Source: Megachile rotundata (Eukaryota; Arthropoda; Insecta; Hymenoptera; Megachilidae). From it: a stretch of DNA of 64,000 nucleotides. The notes beneath the pieces were generated by a model, which made no database searches, was not told where the DNA came from, and was given only the letters and a program-made list of their open reading frames with translations. The position numbers were made by a program, and so were the translations under genes. The DNA lies in the NCBI RefSeq assembly GCF_050947335.1, contig NC_134997.1, forward strand, positions 4,154,001-4,218,000. The letters run 5' to 3'. Numbering within the stretch: the stretch's first letter is position 1; every line of letters starts with the position of its first letter. Of the stretch, positions 12,161 through 22,740 are shown piece after piece.

Positions 12161-12770
12161 CAAAGATTTCAGAATCCACATCCCAGAAAAATCGTCTTCC
12201 TTGATCACGTGCGCAACGAACGAGGACAAAGTAAAGTTGTAAATCTCGTATAATCCGGGCAAGTAGTTCGGCCACAATGTAATTAGAAAGTAACGGTCTC
12301 GTGTGTTCCTTCTAAATTCGAGAGGGTGTGCCAGGCGAAATCTTCGGCAGCCACTAAATGCAGTGAAATCAGCCGATGATAACGCGGATCCGTGCGGCGC
12401 AGAACTCGTGCGATTACTTCCGCCCTCTTGAGTCGCGATGTACTTTTGCAAGTTTCGCCTTGAGACTTCTCCAACCCTCTCTCTTCCCCCCTTCATCCTC
12501 CAGCCACCCTCCTTCTCCACCTTCTTCTCTCTCATTCCATAATTTACGCCACGTCGAGCTGCGGTTAAGCTCCGTTTACGCAGCCGAGTTTCTCCTATCC
12601 TCGATTTCCTCGGGGCTTTTGTCGCGATCTAGGGAACCCTAGCCCGTTGCTTTTCGCTAGTTCGCAGACTGGTTCGGTTATAGTTTGCCTGGCTCGTGCA
12701 ACAGCCGGGACAATCGTCGGTTAAGGAGAAATTAATTCTTGGAATTGTTCGTCGGGAAATGGGAAGAATC
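12161..12770. other. GC-rich patch, no supportable gene
   Basis: Overlapping frames open on both strands (12098-12535 -, 12376-12642 +). The minus frame runs out of the AAATTCC repeat, and the products have no recognisable domains. A long pyrimidine stretch (CTCTCTTCCCCCCTTCATCC and onward) lies at 12477-12535. It could be a regulatory or UTR patch. Confidence 0.35.
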
Positions 12771-15700
12771 ATGGCCGCTCATCCCTAATACGTAGCTTGT
12801 TAAATTACTACTACCACGTTTGCTAATTACCATATACCGACGTTTACTATATCAATTTCGCTCGTCACATGATTCACACTCGTACGGTAAATTTCTTAGT
12901 ATTATAACGATTAAGGAAGCAGTTAAGATCTTCGCAATTTTTTGTATTTAGACAATGAAGAATTGCAATTAATTTCGTTTATCTGAAAGGAGCATTAATA
13001 ACGGGAACATTAATTAATTGCAATTTTAATAAAAATACTCTCTCGATTATTGTAGTCATTATAAAACGAGTTTGTAAACGTCGAACCTTTGATTATTGCA
13101 GAATAATATTTTTACGGGATGTAAGTATTGAATTATAGAAATAATTACATCTGTGTAAAGTTAGTACATTTTTATGTCAATTAATTATAAAAATGTATTA
13201 TTATATTTTGATTAATTTGTGCGTTAAAAATAAGCCGAGGTGTTATAATTATGTCAGAAAAATTCGCACTCAAATGTTAATCAGATTCGTTTGAGCACTA
13301 AGGCACTTACTATTGTAAGAATTTATTATTCTTCAAATTTCTGATATTTAATTTCTGAATTTATGAGTAAGTTATCTTTAGTGTAACACATTAACAAAAT
13401 TAATGTAATATTATATTAACTCCTTCATTTTTTGTGAGCAAAATACGTATGTCAAGTCCAGTAGTTCATATTTGAAATATTCGATTCTCAATTACATAAA
13501 TTTCTTAATCTCCTGTATATAGACTTCATCTAGTTAAATACATGAACATTATTTAAAATGAATCATATCAAGTTTTTATATGAAAATTTTATTTCACATA
13601 TGTTTATATTAAAAGAATACATACTATAGACAAGTCTGTAAAAGTATATTCCGTGTACATAAAGATACAAGAATTTTTCACAATGGGGTATCAAATTTCA
13701 GTATATTACCTAATAATTAAACAAATAAAATTACACTTATTTTTATTATAACAGCAATTTCACTTATTTTTGGGGTGTCTTCGCGATTGTACTACAAATA
13801 AAATTTATACCTATTAACATTAATATGTATAATTGATATCTATATCACAAATCTGATTTATAACAAGAACTTAAAGAAGAAAAATATATCTTTAAACATC
13901 GCTACGATAAAAATGAGTATATTCAATTTAATAACAAATAATTTCACGGTTTTAATGATTAAATAAATGCATACAGAAAATCATACCCGTCTGTAAAAAT
14001 AAATCAATAAATATTAAATTCTTTAATACACACGAAATTTGTTTCGTATACAAATTTAATTAGATATGTCATGTAGATACGTTTCGCGTGTATGCATACA
14101 AAGGTAGAAGAGTTAATTAATCCGGATGGTTTGAACGGGTTGTTTTATTCGATTTAACGCTTTTAATCGAGCAAACAGGAAAGATTTTACGCTTCATTAG
14201 ATAGTGAAAACTGTCAGAGCCGCAAATTTTATTGATCAAAGCGAGGAAGTAATTGGTCAAGAACATGCGGCAATTTGTAGCGGAGCCAACAAACGAGGCC
14301 ACCCCCTAAACCGCGATGTAAATCAATGACCAAGGGTGATTTCGAATCTCTTTCCCGTGGACGAGAGGAATACTCGTTGAAAAGCCCTAATTCGTTTACG
14401 ACTTGCAAAACGAGCCTTTTGGGAGCGTGCAACTGGTAGCCAAACAATTTCTCTATCGTTATAACACTCTCGTCAGATCGTCTCCCAGGGGTAACATTGT
14501 CGAAATAAAATCGGCTATCGACCGGTGGTTTCGGTTCAGCTACTCGAAAAACGAGGGATCTAACTCCTGCGTAGAGTACTTGTACCAATTGGTATAAAAA
14601 GACATCATTGGGGTCGAATGGGATCATGGTAGTAAAAATATTATATTACTAGCGGTTTCATGGCGATGTTTCCTCTTTGAAAAATATGCGATGTAGTTAT
14701 AGCTTTAATTGAATTAGTGTTTCTTGTGAAGTATATGGTATTTTTTTTATTTATAAAAATCTATTCTATTGGTAATTAATATTTATAATGTTCTGGAAAC
14801 TAACGAGAAATTTATTTTATACTTTTTAAATTACTATAGAGGGTGATTTCCACGATTCTTATTATACACTTTGTTAAATTTTGAACTGTTTAATAATGAT
14901 AACTTTTTGCGAACCATTTGCTTGTACAAACTTATAATGTTCCGAAGTATCAGTAATACACAGTTTAAAAGCAGTCGAGAGATTAAATTAGTACAAAAAG
15001 TATAGTAACATACTATGTTTATATTACGTACACCATGTACACTATGTTCGTAGTGAAATTAATAATAATTAACGTTCGTGAAATGATTGAATTTATCAAG
15101 TTTACTTACAACAGAATGGCGAAGGGAACAGCTCGACATCGATCAAAAACTAGAATAGTCATCAGAAGTCTCGTCAGGTGCGACCAAGTAGCGAATTGCG
15201 TTTCAACACGATACCTCCTCACTTTGATGGTTAACTTTTATCGATGCTGGTCTCGATAACGTTTAACGATGCAAAGTTTGTCAGATTTCCAATGACTCAA
15301 CTAATTCTTGTGACTCGATTTAATTTTCTATTTACATAACCTTCCTTTAATTTACAGTTGGGCGAAACATTACTATGTTTATTGTTAATTACACTACGTA
15401 CATACATTTGCTATGAATATATCTGCTATATACTTGTATATATCGACAATATACATGTTACAAATTCGCATACACTTGCGTGTGCAGTATACTTGTTGTA
15501 TACTTGTCGGATACCCTTCAAGATATTTGTATCTGTATCTTATATCCCATGGGGTATGGACGATATACCGTAACAATGAAAACAAGAAAGACGTACACGA
15601 GCAACATATACGCGTTGTTTCGAATTCCCCATGGGGATCTGATTGTAAACGAATGCGGCGTGCTCACAGTCTCTCCCTTCATAGACGATTAATCCAGTTT

Positions 15701-16080
15701 ACTCGCAGACGTAGTCTTGGTATGGGGGTTCCTGTAAGCCGAGAATCCGCACAAACGTCCCTCCCGCGCTTAAATATATTCAATTACGAAGCTCGGCTTT
15801 AGTAAAACTCTTCTCTGGCTTTCTTTCCTATTCTCGTTTCTTCTTTCACACCCTTTCGACCGTTGCTTTGGTTTTCCATTCCTCGTTTCAACCCCTTGCG
15901 ATAGAGGAGGATTCACGCGTTACCGTTTCATTGGCAAAATCGTACACATGTCCACATAGAGAACTTTCCTTGACACTGACCGACCGAGAAATCGTATAAA
16001 TGGAGCATAGAATCTCGTTAATTGTCCGCGATACCTTTGTGTTTTATCGGGTAGCTAACGCGGCTATAGAACTATGTATT
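12771..16080. other. intergenic DNA with two GC patches
   Basis: 12771-14100 and 14640-15340 are AT-rich with nothing recognisable. The patch 14110-14640 carries a 132-codon minus frame without known domains and a 12-base palindrome TACCAATTGGTA (14583-14594) overlapping TATAAAAAG. The patch at about 15540-15960 has two CCCATGGGG palindromes roughly 80 bases apart. None of this amounts to a gene. Confidence 0.35.
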
Positions 16081-16985
16081 TTCAAATTTTTCTCTATTTA
16101 ATTATAGTCACGCTTCGTAATTCCACGCCCTGTAATTTCATGTGTCGTAATTCCATGCGTTATAATTTTATGCATTTTAATTCCACGCAATTTTATGTAT
16201 TACAATTTCACGCATTGCATGATTACATATTTTAACTCTTTTTTCACGCACTGCAATTCAGCGCTTATCAAACGTTTAATTTCCGAGTGTTCAATTACCA
16301 AATTTCCGAGTACCGCTCGTTCAATTACTAAACGTTCGATTACAGAGCGTTCAATTACGAAACGTTCTTATTCTGCACATTATAGTGCTACGCGTTGATA
16401 CTTTATGTATTACATCAATATTTGGTATGTTCTATAATTTCATGCTTTGTAATTGCACACGTTGCAATTCCACGCGTTGTTATTCCTTATGTGTTGTGCC
16501 GTTTTAAAATATCTAGACGAATCTAGTTGTGTAAATTCATTTGTTGCATTACTACGCGTTATAATTCCATTTGTTGTATTGACATGGGTTGTAATTTCAT
16601 TTATTGCATTATAATTCCATTTGTTGTAGCGCTACATGACATAATTCCATTTGTTGTATCGTTACGTGATGTAATTCAGTTGTTTCGCCACACGTTCTAA
16701 TTCCATTTATTGTAATTCCACGCGTTGTATTGTCCCGCTTTACTAATCAACCGAACTTTAATTCCATTTCTTATATCGTCACGCGATATAATTCCATTTA
16801 TTGTATCGTTACATGTCATTACTGCAGTTGTTATATCGTCAAATGTTGTAATATCATTTATTGTATCGTCACACGTTATTATTGCATTCGTTGTATGCTC
16901 ATATAATGCTAGTTCCATTTTTTGTAGCGCTACGCGTTATAATTCCATATATTATAATTTCATGCTATTTAGCGTGACGTGTTAA
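16080..16985. repeat. degenerate minisatellite of TTCCATTTGTTGTAT-type words
   Basis: Units such as GTAATTCCATTTGTTGTA, TCGTTACGTGATGTAATT and CACGCGTTGTAATTCCA alternate over about 900 bases with a loose step of 15-20. Copies are too diverged for a CRISPR and there are no constant spacers. The reverse-complement style reappears at 39490-40400. Confidence 0.65.
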
Positions 16986-18367
16986 AATTCTCAATATGTT
17001 TGCCCAGAAATTCACCAATTGTTCATTTTTTCTTTTACAAAATAACACAAAAACACTTCAGATCGTTCACATCAACGTTATAACACTATAACACGTTATA
17101 ACATTATTTTTTAGACTACACGACACAGTTTGATTTTCAGCTGTTTTAAAGTGCATAAAATAAAAATATAAAAATGTATAATTTCATGTGGGGTATTGAT
17201 CGGTGCCGAACATATGAATACAAAATGGCCAGCAAGTACTGGTTTATAACATGGAACACATGGTTATCATCGCTTTCTTGTTCAAAATGGCATATAATCA
17301 TTATCCAAATACAATTTAGAAGCATCTTACAACAAACAACTGCATAAAATATTTAAAATATTGCATACTCCATATCTTACAACACAATATGCCGAATTTC
17401 GAATGACATCTGCAACTCATTTTTAAATATCACCTGATCAAAATACCTACTATCCTAACCATATCTGAAGATGCATCCGAAAACTGTGTAAATGTCACTT
17501 CTAATAATAAACAAATTATAAATCCTGCAAAACAGCATAGATTACGCCTATGCATGCATTTCTAGAACAGATTAGAAAAGGTCAAGGGTAGACGACGAAA
17601 CGCGAACAATTTTCTCGTCGCGGTGGTTGCATGCTGGCTGTTCGGGTTGGATAGAGCAGGAATAACGTTGAAAAACGAAAGCGAGGAGGAAGCAAAATGG
17701 AGGACAGAGACGGTGGGATAGAAAAACAGAGACGAACGAAGAAGAGGGAGTTGCAAAGGAGAGGGTAGGCAGAGAGAAAGAGAGGAAAAAAAAGGAGAGT
17801 TAAGCCTGCTGGCTGCAGGCAAAGGTATCGGAGTGGCGGGTACTGGCAAAGCGAGAGCAGAAGGGAGACAGGCATCTCGCCCTTCTTTTGTCCCTGGGCC
17901 TCGGTCCGATATTGAAATGGAGTCGTTTGAGTGTGAATAATTTGCTTTACCCGGACCATCCCTCCTAACCCCTGCCACCCAACGATCCGACGCTATCCTT
18001 TCCTTCTTTTCTCCTCTCTTTCTACACTCTTCTCTCTTACGATCGACATTACCGCATTCCGCGAGTCACGGCTACCGATTTGAACCTTCCGCCGATTTTA
18101 CGCCCAATCTTTGAACTCCCCGGTTACCACGTGATCCAGCGCTGCGCCAATCGTCACATGCAAACGCGAAATGGAAGCTTTACGCTTTAGATCCTTTTGA
18201 TTTTTCAATACTTTTTGTGGTATATTTGGTTCGTCGCGGAGAGAAATTGCAAAACATTTCGATTCCGTGGAAAACAGAGAGATGTATCGGTATGCAATTC
18301 TGTGGTAGAGTCCGGAAGTGGTCAAGAAGATTAGGTCCAGAACGCCATTTTGTGTTTGATATACATA
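16986..18367. other. intergenic DNA with a GC patch at 17570-18130
   Basis: The GC patch is purine-rich on the + strand (GAGAGAAAGAGAGGAAAAAA and similar) and opens two overlapping minus frames of 125 and 138 codons rich in Leu, Ser and Pro, as expected from a pyrimidine-rich strand. No gene is claimed. The rest is AT-rich. Confidence 0.4.
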
Positions 18368-18369
18368 TA

Positions 18370-19390
18370 CAGGGTGTATGAAAAAGGTCGGAACCCTTGA
18401 ATATTTCGAAAAATATAAGTTTTATCAAAAAATGTTTCAGACAAAAGTTGTAGGGTTTAAAAAGTTCTATTTACTGGCAATATCATTTTGACCTTGAAGA
18501 GTCATTGGAAGGTCACTTCAATTTTTTTAAATGGAACACCCTATATATTTTTGCAAATTCTTGTAGCTTACCTCGAGAGCTTTCTAAAACACTATGATAA
18601 AGTATTTTTTGATTAAAAACTTTTTGAGTTATTAATGTTTGAAAGTTCCAATATTTTGACAAATTACAAAATATCTTACAAAAGATTCATTTTTCAATGA
18701 TCTTACCCTAATACTTTTATGCACAGAATAATGAGATAAATTGACTATTACTCAGAATCTCAGAATAATGAGATAAATTGACTACTCAAAAAAAAATTAA
18801 TATAAAAATCATTTATTATAATGTTTTGAAAAGATCTCGAGATAAGCTACAGGAATATGCAATAAAAAATAGGGGGTTCTATTTAAAATTTGTAACCCCC
18901 CTTGTACTCCCGCGTACCTGGGAGTGGGAAATGATCAGTATCCATGTCAAAAGATAGCTTTTTTGAAACATCGTAAATTTGTAATCATTGCAAATTTATT
19001 TATTTTTTTTAAACAATTGTGTATTTTCTTTACGCCAGTCAATTTATCTCATTATTCGGTGCATAAAAGTATTAGGGTAAGATCATTGAAAAATGAATTT
19101 TTTGTAAGATATTTTGTAATTTGTCAAAATATTGGAACTTTGAAACATTAATAACTCAAAAAGTTTTTAATCAAAAAATACTTTATCATAGTGTTTCAGA
19201 AAGCTCTCGAGTTAAGCTACAAGAATTTGCAAAAATATATAGGGTGAAATGATATTTGACATTCAAGGTCAAAATGATATTGCTAGTAAATAGAACTTTT
19301 TAAACCCTACAACTTTTGTCTGAAACATTTTTTGATAAAACTTATATTTTTCGAAATATTCAAGGGTTCCGACCTTTTTTATACACCCTG
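18370..19390. mobile_element. 1.02-kb foldback (long inverted repeat) element flanked by TA
   Basis: The ends CAGGGTGTAT and ATACACCCTG are inverted, and each is flanked by TA (18368-18369, 19391-19392), matching a TA target duplication as in Tc1/mariner-type insertions. The left arm (18370-18746) and right arm (19037-19390) are near-identical inverted copies; the right arm lacks about 35 bases that include the outer part of a CACTTCAATTTTT segment. The 290-base loop repeats AGAATAATGAGATAAATTGA and holds a diverged third copy of an inner arm segment (about 18812-18885). There is no transposase, so it is non-autonomous. If transcribed it would form a dsRNA of about 350 bp. Confidence 0.8.
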
Positions 19391-19392
19391 TA

Positions 19393-21720
19393 TGTGGTAT
19401 AAATAACAGATATATTTCAACTAATTTTAGTTATATGCATATTATGCATATTATATATTTTTATATATTATACATTGCATTGAAATTGTTTGATGCTTTT
19501 GCATGTGTATCTACTGATAATGTCATACTTTAAAAGAGAAAATCTTTTAGAAATTTTTACTCCTAAATTATGGTGAAAACACTTGTATCTTTTAACTGAA
19601 TTAAATATCAATTCGAATCATTTTGTATTAAGCTAAAAACCAGTTTGAAATCATTTTGAATTAAGAAATCATTCGATTATCTATCACAATTTAATTCTTA
19701 ATTGAAGGAAATATAATTACGAAACAAATTTATTTAGTAATTGTTAATTAGTACTTAATTTACTTGTTAATTGTCAATTAGTATTCAATTAAATTGAAAA
19801 CTTAATTAATTATTTGGAACCTTGTTAAGATTAAATGGCTGTGTGCTGTATTGTCTTCTATTGAATTATTACGCGTTGTATTACGTGGTGCATTATGCAT
19901 CATCAATTCATTATACCATTATTTATATTATCCACATATTAAATCGTTACGCAAATGAATAATTGCATTTGTATTTGAAACTTTCTAACCGACCAAAAAT
20001 CTCAGAATAAATTTATGCAAAACAAGCAAAATGGTGATTATAACCCATTTTTAGTTTTTAAATCGTAAGTCCATTTTTTGAACAAAGGGTTAATGATAAT
20101 GTTAGTCTGTTGTGAATATTTTCTTTTTATACTTAAAATCATACAAGCAATAGTAATTGTACATAAAAAATAAATAAAGTATTAATCCTGAATTGAGGAA
20201 AAGAAGATTAACTATAAAATATTATAACGGAATGTTTTCCGGAATATTAGTTCATTCTTATTTATTTATCAATTCATTATCATATAACTGTATTTTTGAT
20301 CAAACTCGATTATTCGTTTATTTTCATACCTTCATTTTAATCATTACTTCTTACATTAAAAAATATATTTCAGAAAAGCCAACCTCAATCAAAATACATA
20401 CAAATTTACAATTGCTATTTTTTATGTTTTTAGTAATATATTACTACTGAAAATCTATTTGTAGCTAAAAAGTCGTTCATTTTTTCTAACAGTTTTATTA
20501 ACCAAACCGATTTTAATGTTTACTAATATTTTTAAATTAAGTTAAACGCAAATCTTCAAATATCTGAATGTATGAGTAAATAGACTTATGTCGCGTTAAA
20601 GAACAATGACTTCAATATAAATTTCTTTCTTATATTAATGAAGAATTTCTTCGTGCATATTTCTTCGCGTATTTACAATTATAAAATATATTAATAAATT
20701 CTTTATAATTTCACTGAACACTTATCTACATTGTACGCCGTATCAGTTACACGCCTATAGTTATAACTCCATTATTTACTAGGTAGTAGCTATAAATTGA
20801 CCACATAATGAGCGTACTCCAAAAATAGTAAAACAACACGCACGTGTTGTTCCGTTGACAAAGAAATGTCACAGCGAAAGGCCAAAGTTTTTCACCGAGA
20901 TATTTTAAGCTTCATTATAAAACTTCAAGGTAAATGGAAGAAACTTAACCTAACCTTCCGGGTTTTCTTCCTTTTTATTACGAAACTGCCTATCTAATAT
21001 TTCTTCTGACATTTTACACTCCATAAACGTACGAATGATTGTTTAACTGCTGGTGAGACGCGCAAGAAATTCGGGAACAAAAATGTATCGACGATTATGG
21101 ATTTCGAATGAGGATCACGAGCACACTGATATCATCGTTCATGTCTGCCTCGATTCTTTTTTCTCTTTTCTCACTTTCTGATGCTGCTTCGGATCGAGTC
21201 CATCCGATGAATTTATTAGCGTGAAAATCATAGTCACGCGTGCTGCGTGCGAGGAATCAATTAGCAATTCGTCGGAGTTAAAATTACATCGAGAAGCGTC
21301 CGATGTAACGTCTGTCGATGAAGGGGAATCGGCCATGGACAGTGGATGACAAATTCCCGCTGATTCAGATAATCATACGTGGAATTTTAATGCGTGACTT
21401 AGATACTTAGATTCCTTCAAAATCTTACTTTTTGTTGGGTTTAGTATTGTAATTGGGTTCAGTTGGTTTTGGATAAAGTTTGCCGATTTAATTTGAATAT
21501 TAATTTTATTATGTTGCTCAACTTTGTAGTATTATTGAAGTTCAGCATACTTATTAAATTAATGGTTATTTGTGGTAGAAATTGATTTAAATGTTTATAT
21601 CTATGTAGAAGGCAAATTTTTCTGGACATTTGAGGCGGGACCAATATGGCCGACGAACGAAGGGCGCGCAAATTTGAACGTTATTAAAAGTGCAATCAAT
21701 TTTTCATGATCGTAAGAAAC
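19393..21720. other. AT-rich intergenic DNA
   Basis: No gene is visible. It contains a perfect 9-base inverted repeat with a 2-base gap at 20832-20851 and a mildly GC-richer patch at 21050-21340 with a 65-codon minus frame of no recognisable character. Confidence 0.4.
20832..20851. promoter_or_regulatory. perfect inverted repeat with CACGTG-like centre
   Basis: AACAACACG, then CA, then CGTGTTGTT: a perfect 9-base dyad containing CACGTG at 20841-20846. E-box sites of this form bind bHLH proteins, but function here is inference only. Confidence 0.3.
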
Positions 21721-22380
21721 TAAATATAAATTTTCCTAAATTGTTAAATTCTCAGAGTTTAACATTTATATGTTCTCCTATATCTGAAATACGTAAATTC
21801 CTCGATTTTGAAATTTCTAAATTTCTAAATAACTAAATCGTCAAAAATCAGAATTTCTTAACTTTTAAACCTCCAACTACGTAAATTCCTCAATTTGTAA
21901 AATTACCGATTTGTAAGCTTCCCAATTTTCAAATCTCTAAATTTTTAGAATCCCAAATTCAATGTTTCCGAATTACTAAATCTTCAAATTTCTAAATTAC
22001 CAAATTCTTAAATTTCTATATCTTGAGATTCCTAAATTTCTCGATTTTTAAATTCCTAAATTCTTGATTTTCCAAATTTCTAGATTTCTAAGTTCCTACA
22101 TTCCTAGATTCTCGAATTCTGAAATTTCCAAATTCCTCAATATTCAAATCACTAAAGTCCCAAATTCCTAATTGCCCAAAATCTCAAATTCCTAAATTTC
22201 CAAATTTCTAAGGTCCCATATTTTCAACTTTTCCACCTTTTAAATCCTCAAATTTCCAACTTCTCCAACTTCTATATCCTTAAATTTTCAAAACAACAAA
22301 CTTTCGAATTTCTAAATATCCATCGCATATTTCCAAATCTCTAAATCCATATATTTCGAAATTGCCAATTGTTAAAATTT
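21720..22380. repeat. degenerate AAATTCC-type block (C-rich strand)
   Basis: Words like AAATTCCTAAATTTC, TCCAAATTTCTAAGG and AAATTTCCAACTTC repeat with a 7-8 base step. It ends about 290 bases upstream of the promoter of the secreted-protein gene. Confidence 0.65.
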
Positions 22381-22667
22381 ACGAGGATCGAAAAATCACC
22401 TGGGCAGTAATGGATAAACACGTATTAGAGGATGTTTAATGTAAAGATATGCTGTGTCTCAGTGACCCTCGTGATCCCTAAGAAGGGTTAATCAAGAGTG
22501 TACGTGTCTCTCGAAGTGCCGAAAAAAGCGAAGGTAAGACGCGACCGGATGATGAGCCAACAATGATCGAGAATTCATCAGTGTTTTAAGAGGTCAATGT
22601 CACTCGACAGCCGACGAACCGGCATGGATATCTTCTTAAACATGCAGACCGCATACGAGACTCAGTG

Positions 22668-22701
22668 TATATAATCCAGCTGGTGAACATCGGAAATCAG
22701 T
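22668..22701 (+). promoter_or_regulatory. TATA box and arthropod initiator of the secreted-protein gene
   Basis: TATATAA lies at 22668-22674 and the arthropod initiator TCAGT at 22697-22701. The initiator A (22699) is 31 bases from the first T of the TATA box, the normal spacing. Transcription from here would give a 5' UTR of about 42 bases before the ATG at 22741. Both motifs are seen directly; use as promoter is inferred from spacing and position. Confidence 0.75.
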
Positions 22702-22740
22702 CAACTCGAAAACTTGACCGAGTAACTTGTCTACAACACA

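Noticed and set aside
14229..14627. 132-codon minus frame with fairly normal composition
   Set aside because: No known domain, and overlapping frames on both strands suggest a GC patch; kept only as part of the intergenic description.
16080..16985. CRISPR-like alternating repeats
   Set aside because: Units are diverged, of irregular length, without invariant repeats or unique spacers; the genome is eukaryotic.
17562..17978. two overlapping minus frames of 125 and 138 codons
   Set aside because: Leu/Ser/Pro/Phe-rich products in two frames follow from a pyrimidine-rich strand.
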